Source: Deltaproteobacteria bacterium (GTDB taxonomy: Bacteria > Desulfobacterota > BSN033 > UBA1163). From it: a stretch of DNA of 31,380 nucleotides. The stretch spans positions 1-31,380 of the forward strand of contig VGRU01000014.1 of NCBI GenBank assembly GCA_016875255.1, read 5' to 3'. Positions within the stretch are counted from its first letter, which is position 1; each line of letters opens with the position of its first letter. Shown one piece after another: positions 9,258-16,007 of the stretch. Below the pieces are notes generated by a model. The model worked only from the letters and a program-made list of their open reading frames with translations. It was not told where the DNA came from and ran no database searches. Position numbers and translations under genes: made by a program.

Positions 9258-10107
9258 TTAAGTTTCTCTCGTTAATCAACCTGCTTACGGTAGAATAATG
9301 TAGCCCTAAATGATCAGCCACCTCTTTTTGACTATACCCCCAGCGATCAACTGCATCCGCAATCCCTCTATTTCTTTTACCTCTTTCTCCTTTTGTATCC
9401 TTAAAAATATCTCCAAGACTTGGCCTGTTCATATATCTCTGGCCTTTCGGAATCTCCTTTGACTCCTCACATCCTCTCACATAATCAATCAATTGATCCA
9501 CAAAATCTTCTTCCCCAAGGATACTCTGGCCTTTAATATCATCCCATATGGTTCGCTCACTTATCCCATTATGCACAAATCCTCTATACTTTCTCTCGGC
9601 TTCCCTTCTCCCTGAGGCGAATTGCTCCAACAGCCACTCTGTTGTAAGGCAAGGATGAGGCTTCTCTATCCCTGCCATACCCCTGTAACTGCTCCATCTC
9701 CATCGCTCAGGGGACTCAACTACTTTGGCCCGGACAGGATTCAGCGTCACATATCGGCAGACCTCAAGCAAATGAGTCTCTTTTTGCACAAGAATGGCCT
9801 TATATCTTCCCTGAAAGACATGCCCTACGGTATTATGCCGTTTATTAAAACGAATGGTATAGACACCGTTTAATTGTCGCATCCCCTTTGAAAGATTCCC
9901 ATCCTGGGTCTCAATAACAAGATGATAATGATTGTCCATAAGACAATAGGCATGACAAAGCCAATGATATCGATCCTTGACCTCCTCCACAATATTGAGG
10001 AATACCTTCCGGTCTCTATCATCCTTGAAGATGGCCTTCCTTGCATTCCCTCTGGAGGTGATATGATACACTGCCCCCGCGTATTGAATCCTCAGTGGCC
10101 TAACCAT
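9244..10107 (-). CDS. REP-associated Y1 (HUH) transposase with C-terminal HTH
   Basis: A 287-residue protein. The N-terminus MVRPLRIQYAGAVYHITSRG and the HUH pair in MDNHYHLVIET (H60, H62) identify the Y1 transposase/RAYT family, single-strand DNA nucleases related to IS200/IS605 TnpA. The likely nucleophile is Y119 in the CRYVTLNPVRAK helix. A C-terminal segment (residues about 253-283, GYSQKEVADHLGLHYSTVSR) is a helix-turn-helix not present in the minimal family. ATG at 10105-10107. It appears intact. Its flanking inverted repeats are longer than usual for this family. Confidence 0.9.
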   Translation of the reverse strand: MVRPLRIQYAGAVYHITSRGNARKAIFKDDRDRKVFLNIVEEVKDRYHWLCHAYCLMDNHYHLVIETQDGNLSKGMRQLNGVYTIRFNKRHNTVGHVFQGRYKAILVQKETHLLEVCRYVTLNPVRAKVVESPERWRWSSYRGMAGIEKPHPCLTTEWLLEQFASGRREAERKYRGFVHNGISERTIWDDIKGQSILGEEDFVDQLIDYVRGCEESKEIPKGQRYMNRPSLGDIFKDTKGERGKRNRGIADAVDRWGYSQKEVADHLGLHYSTVSRLINERNLKYQD

Positions 10108-10133
10108 AAAGCAACTTTACTCCACTCGAAATA

Positions 10134-10171
10134 GAATGTCAAGATTAAAGACCTGACCCCATTGTGCCTTT
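10134..10171 (-). repeat. Right terminal inverted repeat of the transposase element
   Basis: Reverse-complement partner of 9220-9257. It ends 9 bp before the -35 box of the predicted fdhA promoter. Confidence 0.85.
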
Positions 10172-10179
10172 ATTTTTGC

Positions 10180-10208
10180 TTGACAAATTTTTTGGGTTGT
10201 TCTATTGA
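10180..10208 (+). promoter_or_regulatory. Candidate sigma70 promoter upstream of fdhA
   Basis: TTGACA at 10180-10185, a 17-base spacer, then TATTGA (10203-10208) as -10, about 100 bp upstream of the fdhA start. It lies immediately beside the transposon end, so insertion may have reshaped the upstream control region. Confidence 0.55.
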
Positions 10209-10310
10209 ATAGGGGCAAATTAAATATTTCACAAAGGTTTAACGATCACAACGAGGATGACAGATCGTATGATCTTATGAAACCTTCATTTTTTTTAGGA
10301 GAAGATCACA

Positions 10311-12977
10311 ATGAGAATGACCATCAACGGCAGAGCTATTGAGACAGAAGAAGGCGCAACCATTCTTGAGATTGCCCATCAGAACGGTTTCCGCATACCA
10401 ACGCTGTGCCACATGGAGAGCCTTATTCCAACAGGCTTCTGCAGGATGTGTGTGGTGGAGGTTCAGGGTCTTGAAAACCCTCTCACCGCTTGCAACACAC
10501 AGGCCCTTGATGGCATGGTGATCGAAACCGATACCGCGAAGATTCGGGAGATAAGAAAGGAAGTCCTGCAGTTCATGCTGGTGAAGCATCCCCTCGATTG
10601 TCCGGTTTGTGACAAGGGAGGAGAATGTGATCTTCAGGATTATGTCTATGAGTACGGGATTCAAAAGGCGGATTATCAGGTCGATGCACCGGTCAAAGAG
10701 TATAAGACCTATTCCACACCTGCCATCAAATACCATCCGAACCGCTGTATCCTCTGCAGCCGATGCATCCGGGCCTGCAGGGAGATCGCTGGCAGGGAGG
10801 TTCTCGATCTTCAGGAGACCGGTTTTGATACGCGGGTCGAGGCCGTAAAGCCTGACAGATGCATCTCCTGCGGTGAATGCCTGGCCGCATGCCCTGTTGG
10901 AGCGCTCACGGAGAATGTGAGTTCCATCAAGGGAAGAAAATGGCAGGCGAAACGGGTTACGACCGTATGCGGATATTGCGGTGTAGGCTGTTCTCTCGAT
11001 GTCAATGTCGTTGGCAACAGGTTGATCAAAGTCACCACCAAAGAAGGCGTGGGAACAAACAATGGAGTTCTCTGCGTCAAGGGAAGATTTGGCTTTGAAT
11101 TTGTAAACAGCCCAGAAAGGCTCCGCACCCCTTTGATCCGGGAGAATGGCGCGTTGAGAGAGGCGAGCTGGGATGAGGCCCTGACCTATATTTCGACGAA
11201 GTTAAAGGAGATCAAGGAGAAGAATGGCCCTGACAGCATTGCCGGTCTTGCCTCTGCAAGAGCCACCTGCGAGGAGAACTATCTTTTCCAGAAATTCATC
11301 AGGGCGGCGATCGGAACGAACAATGTTGATCATTGCGCCCGTCTCTGACACTCCAGCACGGTGGTCGGTCTGGCCACCACTCTGGGCTCCGGAGCCATGA
11401 CCAACTCCATTGCCGATTTCAAGGAAGCGGATGTCCTTCTGGTCACCGGAAGCAACACCACAGAAACCCACCCTGTGATCGGAATGTTGCTCAGAAATCG
11501 CGCCCGCTTCAATGGCGCCAAGATCATCGTCGTCGATCCGAGAAAGATCGATCTAACGGAAGAGGCTGATCTCTGGCTACAACCCAAGCCCGGGGACGAC
11601 ATCGCCTGGTTAAATGGATTAGCCCACATCATCATCAAAGAAAACCTCTACAATAAACCTTTTATCGACCAGCATACAGAGAGTTTTGAAGCCGTAAAAG
11701 AGAAGGTCTCCGGCTACACTCCCGAGTTTGTGGAGAAGATCACCGGAATTCCAAAAGACCGGTTGATCAAGGCGGCGCGGATGTACGCCTCGGCCAAAAA
11801 TGCGGCCATCCTTTACTGCATGGGGATCACACAGCACTCCAAAGGGACGGATGGGGTGAAGGCGATCTCAAACCTTGCTCTCCTCTGCGGCCAGCTTGGA
11901 AAACCGGGAAGCGGCGTCAATCCTCTGAGAGGCCAGAATAATGTGCAGGGCGCCTGTGATATGGGCTGCCTGCCAAACGTCTATCCTGGATACCAGGGAG
12001 TGGCGGTAAAAGAATTAAGGGATAAATTTGAGAGCCATTGGGGAGCCCCGCTCTCAGAGAAGCCGGGGTTGACCGTGATCGAGATGAGCGAGGCGGCTTA
12101 TGAGGGAAAGATCAAGGCCATCTACATCATGGGTGAAAATCCTATGGTTACGGATCCTGACCTTTCTCATCTGAAAAAGGCCTATGCCAAGCTGGACCTG
12201 CTTGTGGTTCAGGATATCTTTCTCACGGAATCGGCGCAGGTCGCCCATGTGGTCCTTCCTTCCCTGAGTTTCCTTGAAAAGGACGGCACCTTTGTCAACA
12301 CCGAGAGAAGGGTTCAGAGAGTAAGAAAGGCGCTCAATGGACCGGAGGGAGCCAGAGCGGACTGGGAGATCATTTCTGACCTCTCCTCAAGATTCGGATA
12401 TCCGATGAATTACGGAAACCCGGAGGAGATCTTCGAGGAGATCAGAAAGGTGACTCCACAATATGCAGGCATCACGTATGAACGATTGGAATCCGGAGGC
12501 ATCCAGTGGCCATGCCCGGATGCGAATCATCCGGGAACGCCAGTCCTCCATAAGGGCAGGATCGTCAGAGGAAAAGGGCTCTTTGTCCCGGTCGATTATA
12601 CTCCTCCGCCTGAAGCGCCTGACAGGGATTATCCGTTTATTCTGAGCACAGGGAGGGATTATTACCATTATCATGCGGGAAGCATGACCAGAAAGGTCCG
12701 GCTCCTCAATGAGATGTGTCCTGAGAGCCTTGTGGAGATAAACCCATCCGATGCCGGGCAGCTTGGAATCAACGAAGGAGACCGGGTGAAAGTTGTGGGC
12801 AGGAGGGGCGATTTTGTTTCAAAGGTGAAGATTACGGATAAGGTGTCGAGTGGTGTGGCGTTTGCCAAATTTCACTTTGCCGAGGCTCCGGTAAATTTTC
12901 TCACCAATACAGTGCTCGACCCCGAATCAAAGATTACGGATCTGAAGGTCTCTGCAGTTCGGATTGAGAAATGTTGA
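10311..12977 (+). CDS. fdhA: Selenocysteine formate dehydrogenase, alpha subunit with NuoG-like N-terminus
   Basis: An 888-residue molybdo/tungstopterin formate dehydrogenase read through an in-frame TGA (11346-11348, residue 346). The N-terminal part resembles NuoG/HydA: a [2Fe-2S] site (C33, C44, C47, C61), a His-ligated N5-type cluster (H93, C97, C100, C106) and two ferredoxin-type [4Fe-4S] sites (C146/149/152/156 and C184/187/190/194). The catalytic part starts with a [4Fe-4S] site (C220, C223, C227, C255); then comes ARL-U-HSSTVVGLATTLGSG, the formate dehydrogenase active site with Sec followed by His. Both flanks of the TGA stay in frame and are fully conserved, and a SECIS-like hairpin follows. 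ATG 10311 has AGGAG upstream. The NuoG-like front end and the adjacent nuo operon suggest electron delivery into the complex I-like assembly. Confidence 0.95.
11346..11387 (+). promoter_or_regulatory. Selenocysteine codon and SECIS-like hairpin in fdhA
   Basis: TGA at 11346-11348 is followed by a hairpin. The lower stem is CCAG (11353-11356) with CTGG (11382-11385). The upper stem is GGTGG (11360-11364) with CCACC (11374-11378), extended by T-G and C-G pairs to a 5-base loop GGTCT (11367-11371), 18 bases after the TGA. A GGTC-type apical loop at this distance is what SelB recognises in the E. coli fdhF SECIS. Confidence 0.85.
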
Positions 12978-13061
12978 GGATAAGAAGCATACTGAAAATT
13001 CATAAATCGCTGCTATTGAAATGCGTGTAAGAAGATGTTAATTTTTTCACGAATTATTTTT

Positions 13062-13085
13062 CTCCTTTAGGTATTTCTAAAGGGG
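13062..13085 (+). other. Hairpin in the fdhA-nuoA spacer
   Basis: CTCCTTTAG (13062-13070) pairs with CTAAAGGGG (13077-13085) around a 6-base loop; one T-G pair. There is no T tract on either side, so it is not a standard terminator. It may be an RNA-processing or stability element between fdhA and nuoA. Confidence 0.4.
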
Positions 13086-13158
13086 GAAGATTGAAATATC
13101 AAATAATAACGGTATGTTATTTAAGTATGAGCTGGGTTTACTATTCTCGATATTTATC

Positions 13159-13187
13159 TTGACAAAAAAAGGACAATCTTGTAGGTT
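13159..13187 (+). promoter_or_regulatory. Candidate sigma70 promoter of the nuo operon
   Basis: TTGACA at 13159-13164, 17-base spacer, TAGGTT at 13182-13187, about 30 bp before the nuoA Shine-Dalgarno. It would allow nuoA-N expression independent of fdhA. Confidence 0.55.
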
Positions 13188-13222
13188 GTTGATCGGATGA
13201 AGAAACTTTTCACAAGGGGGGC

Positions 13223-13582
13223 ATGATGCTGATCGATTATCTTCCCATCCTTTTTTATTTCGCCATTGCCGTCATCTTTGCCTGTTTTGCCATTACCGCC
13301 TCCTATCTTCTGGGCCAGAGAAAACAGACGCTCATCAAGGAAGCGCCTTTCGAATGCGGCATGACCACTTACGGTTCCTCTTTCCGCAGGATCTCCATCA
13401 AGTACTACATCATCGCCATGCTTTTCCTGATTTTTGATATCGAAATCGTTTTCCTCTATCCGTGGGCAGTGGTCTTTAAGGAATTAAAGATCTTCGGCTT
13501 TATTTCAATGTCTATATTCGTCGGGATTCTCATCATTGCCTATATCTATGTCTGGAAAAAAGGAGCACTGGAATGGGAATAG
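13223..13582 (+). CDS. nuoA: NADH-quinone oxidoreductase subunit A
   Basis: A 119-residue membrane protein with three predicted transmembrane helices, the expected size of NuoA, which sits at the junction of the peripheral and membrane arms of complex I. The conserved loop APFECGM and the FLIFDIEIVFLYPW segment are diagnostic. ATG 13223 (ATG 13226 equally possible) follows AAGGGGGG. The last codons overlap the nuoB start by 10 bp, so the two are translationally coupled. Confidence 0.93.
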   Translation: MMLIDYLPILFYFAIAVIFACFAITASYLLGQRKQTLIKEAPFECGMTTYGSSFRRISIKYYIIAMLFLIFDIEIVFLYPWAVVFKELKIFGFISMSIFVGILIIAYIYVWKKGALEWE

Positions 13583-14094
13583 AAACCTACCTTGAAAAAA
13601 CACCTTTGATGCCGGTCCTCGATAAGGTGGTCAACTGGGGCCGGAAGTATTCGATCTGGCCGGTCACCTTCGGCCTTGCCTGATGCGCTCTGGAGATGAT
13701 CGTCACCAGTTCGGCGACGTGGGATATTTCGAGATTCGGTTCAGAAGTTTTCAGGCCGTCTCCACGGCAGGCGGATCTGATGATTGTGGCAGGAACGCTG
13801 ACCAAGAAGATGGCTCCCATGGTCAAACGCATCTATGAACAGATGCCGGAGCCCAAATGGGTCATCGCGTATGGGGCCTGCGCCTGCTCGGGCGGGATTT
13901 TTAAGACGTATAGTGTCGTCCAGGGCGTGGATCAGATTCTACCGGTGGATGTCTATGTGCCGGGTTGTCCGCCCAGACCGGAAACGCTCCTTACGGCGAT
14001 CTTAACGCTTCAGAAGAAGATCGAGAAGGAGACCCTTGCGGATCGGAAGAATGTCCGGCTGATCAGGGAAGAGACTGATGAAAGGATGGAATGA
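13573..14094 (+). CDS. nuoB: NADH-quinone oxidoreductase subunit B with in-frame TGA at an N2-cluster ligand
   Basis: A 173-residue protein if TGA 13681-13683 is decoded. NuoB binds cluster N2, the last electron carrier before quinone, through a tandem Cys-Cys plus two further cysteines. Here the family's GLACCALEM block reads GLA-TGA-CALEM, so residue 37 would be selenocysteine beside C38; the other ligands C103 (GACACSGG) and C132 (VPGCPP) are present. Everything upstream ([10 protein letters not shown]) and downstream ([22 protein letters not shown]) is intact, with no other lesion. ATG 13573 has GGAG 7 bases upstream. Automated calling would instead give a truncated protein starting at ATG 13696, lacking the first ligands. 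Alternatives are a sequencing error (TGC to TGA) or a recent nonsense mutation. Confidence 0.85.
13681..13719 (+). promoter_or_regulatory. Possible selenocysteine codon and SECIS candidate in nuoB
   Basis: TGA (13681-13683) is followed by a potential hairpin CGTCACC (13701-13707) / GGCGACG (13713-13719) with one A-C mismatch and loop AGTTC (13708-13712), 24 bases after the TGA. An alternative fold pairs CTGG (13690-13693) with CCAG (13706-13709) and TGA with TCA around a TCG loop. The distance fits bacterial SECIS elements, and a G lies at loop position 2. However, the loop lacks the GGTC of the fdhA element, and these codons also encode conserved protein, so the hairpin could be incidental. 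Confidence 0.4.
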
Positions 14095-14095
14095 T

Positions 14096-14584
14096 ATGAC
14101 TGAAGTTCATCCTGCCGTAAAAAAAATTCAGGGGAAATTTCCCTCTTCGGCAATAGAGACGACGACCTTTAGGGGGGAAGTCAGTGTGGCTGTGCCGAAG
14201 AAGGATATCTTTGAGATTTGCCGATTTCTCTATGCCGACCCCGATCTCCAGTACCATATGCTCACCGACCTCTGCGGGGTGGACCATTTTCCTCAAAGCC
14301 CCAGGTTTGAGGTAGTCTATCTCCTTTACTCGTTCAAGACCAATGATCGATTGAGACTGAAGGCGAAGGTCGGAGAAGCTGAATCAGTGGCGAGCGTTGA
14401 ATCGATCTGGAAGTCGGCCAACTGGCTTGAGAGGGAGGTCTATGACCTCTTCGGGATCCCCTTCGAGAAACATCCGGATCTGAGGAGAATACTCCTCTGG
14501 GATGGCTACGAAGGCTATCCCCTGAGAAAAGATTTCCCGGTCGAAGGACCGGATTTTGACAAACCCTTTGTCCCCGAGGTCTGA
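14096..14584 (+). CDS. nuoC: NADH-quinone oxidoreductase subunit C
   Basis: About 162 residues of NuoC (30-kDa subunit), a structural protein of the peripheral arm that contacts NuoB, NuoD and NuoI. The signature WLEREVYDLFGIPFEKHPDL and the RKDFPVEG end are canonical. It is a free-standing NuoC, not the NuoCD fusion of enterobacteria. ATG 14096 starts 1 bp after the nuoB TGA; an in-frame ATG at 14078 overlapping nuoB is possible but less like family members. Confidence 0.93.
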   Translation: MTEVHPAVKKIQGKFPSSAIETTTFRGEVSVAVPKKDIFEICRFLYADPDLQYHMLTDLCGVDHFPQSPRFEVVYLLYSFKTNDRLRLKAKVGEAESVASVESIWKSANWLEREVYDLFGIPFEKHPDLRRILLWDGYEGYPLRKDFPVEGPDFDKPFVPEV

Positions 14585-14585
14585 A

Positions 14586-15758
14586 ATGGCAGAGACACGA
14601 TTGATGACCATCAACATGGGCCCTCAACACCCGGCCACTCACGGGGTGTTGAGGCTTGTGTTGGAACTGGATGGAGAAATTATTGTAAAGGCAACTCCCC
14701 ATATCGGGCATCTCCACCGGGGGGTTGAAAAATTAGCCGAGGCCAGGACCTACCATCAGGTCATTCCTCTCACGGACCGGTTAGACTACACCAATGCGAT
14801 GGGAAATAATCTGGCCTATGTTCTGGCCGTTGAAAAACTGTTGGGCATTGAGGTTCCCAAGAGGGCCCAATATCTGAGAGTGATGATGGCCGAGCTTCAG
14901 AGGCTTGCGGCGCATCTCATCTGGCTGGGGACTCATGCATTGGACATCGGCGCCATGACGCTGCTCTTCTACAATTTCAGGGAAAGGGAGGATATCCTGA
15001 GGATTTTTGAAGAGGTCTCCGGAGGAAGGCTGACTCCGACCTACCTGAGAATCGGCGGGGTTGCCAAAGACCTTCCGGAAGGGATCGAAGGGAAGATCAA
15101 AGCCTTTGTCGAAGCCTTTCCGGGCCATATGAAGGATTACGAAACCCTTCTGACGAAGAACGTGATTTGGCTGAAACGGACCAAGGGGGTAGGCATTATC
15201 TCGAAGGAGGATGCGATCAACTGGGGCGTAACCGGTCCGACGCTTCGCGGCTCCGGAGTGAAGTGGGATGTGAGAAAAGCATTCCCTTATTCGAGCTATG
15301 AAGATTTCGAATTCGATATTCCAACGGGTTCGGTGGGCGATGTCTATGACCGGTACTATGTCCGGTTGAGAGAGATGGAGTGGGCAAACTCGATTGTGAA
15401 ACAGACATTGGATCGCTTGCCAAAAGGGCCCATCCTTGCGGATGATCCAAAGGTCGTGCTTCCTGAAAAGGAGATGGTTCTCACGGATATTGCCTCCCTG
15501 ATCCGGCAGTTCAAGATCGCTTCCGAAGGGTTTCAGCCTCCGAAAGGGGAGGTCTATGCGAGCGTGGAGGCGGCGAAAGGGGAGCTTGGGTTCTATGTGG
15601 TGAGCGATGGGTCGAATCGGCCCTTAAGGGTGAGAATCCGGCCTCCCTCTTTCCTCAATCTGAGCGCCCTTCCGAAGATGATCGAGGGAAGTTTGATTGC
15701 GGATGTGGTCGCCACGATCGGAAGCATCGATATTGTGCTGGGAGAGATAGACCGTTAA
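14586..15758 (+). CDS. nuoD: NADH-quinone oxidoreductase subunit D
   Basis: A 390-residue 49-kDa subunit, which forms the quinone-binding cavity with NuoB. The N-terminal NMGPQHPATHG loop, whose His contacts the quinone head group, is intact, as are the GHLHRGVEKLAE, DRLDYTNAMGNN and RIGGVAKDLP blocks. The conserved C-terminal end DIVLGEIDR is complete. ATG 14586 is one base after the nuoC stop, with GAGG upstream. An upstream in-frame ATG at 14556 would overlap nuoC by 29 bp and is not needed. Confidence 0.95.
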   Translation: MAETRLMTINMGPQHPATHGVLRLVLELDGEIIVKATPHIGHLHRGVEKLAEARTYHQVIPLTDRLDYTNAMGNNLAYVLAVEKLLGIEVPKRAQYLRVMMAELQRLAAHLIWLGTHALDIGAMTLLFYNFREREDILRIFEEVSGGRLTPTYLRIGGVAKDLPEGIEGKIKAFVEAFPGHMKDYETLLTKNVIWLKRTKGVGIISKEDAINWGVTGPTLRGSGVKWDVRKAFPYSSYEDFEFDIPTGSVGDVYDRYYVRLREMEWANSIVKQTLDRLPKGPILADDPKVVLPEKEMVLTDIASLIRQFKIASEGFQPPKGEVYASVEAAKGELGFYVVSDGSNRPLRVRIRPPSFLNLSALPKMIEGSLIADVVATIGSIDIVLGEIDR

Positions 15759-15797
15759 AAAGACCATTGCAAATTATAAATTGCAAAATTAGCAATT
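15759..15797. repeat. AT-rich inverted-repeat arm flanking the MITE in the nuoD-fusion gap
   Basis: The segment holds repeats of TTGCAAATT/AATTGCAAAA. Reverse-complement versions (TTTTGCATTTTTC, AATTTGCATTTTGC) lie at about 15955-15982 on the other side of the MITE copy, so the whole spacer could fold as a large cruciform. Confidence 0.5.
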
Positions 15798-15943
15798 CAA
15801 AATTGATGAATTCGTAAAAAGTCGTCACTCCGGTGAAAACCGGAGTCCAGGCAATACCTAACCAATTGAAAACACTGGATTCCGGCTTTCGCCGGAATGA
15901 CAAAACCTGGCCTAAAGAGACTTTTTACGAGACCATCAAATTT
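15798..15943. repeat. MITE-like element, copy 2 (opposite orientation to copy 1)
   Basis: A 146-bp element with terminal inverted repeats TTCGTAAAAAGTC (left, 15811-15823) and GACTTTTTACGA (right, 15919-15930). Its right 25 bp (15919-15943) are the exact reverse complement of 6854-6878 in copy 1. The core CCGGTGAAAACCGG and the palindrome ATTCCGGCTTTCGCCGGAAT are shared in shortened form; copy 1 carries a longer inner hairpin. It is inserted between nuoD and the NuoF/GltD fusion gene without disrupting either. Confidence 0.85.
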
Positions 15944-16007
15944 AAGAAAAAATATTTTGCATTTTTCAATTTGCATTTTGCATTGATCAATAAATGATGA
16001 GGTTCTT

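Larger units (their letters stand above)
9220..10171. mobile_element. REP-transposase element with long terminal inverted repeats
   Basis: A 952-bp unit containing one transposase gene and bounded by inverted repeats of about 38 bp: left 9220-9257 and right 10134-10171. Both share the core GGGGTCAGGTCTTTAATCTT (right end on the reverse strand) with only a few mismatches and one indel outside it. The transposase stop codon lies inside the left repeat. I see no obvious target duplication. The element is inserted between the oxidoreductase gene and the promoter of fdhA. Confidence 0.8.

Noticed and set aside
10311..12977. fdhA as two separate genes or a nonsense pseudogene
   Set aside because: The TGA is at the known selenocysteine position of formate dehydrogenases, both sides are in one frame and conserved, and a GGTC-loop SECIS hairpin follows.
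13573..14094. Reassignment of TGA to Trp or Gly across the genome
   Set aside because: TGA is the normal stop of mtaB, fdhA, nuoB, nuoC and nuoK in this window, so any decoding must be context-dependent.
13696..14094. NuoB as a shorter protein beginning at ATG 13696
   Set aside because: It would lose the Cys pair of cluster N2 and the conserved N-terminus, which is fully encoded upstream with a good ribosome-binding site at 13562-13565.
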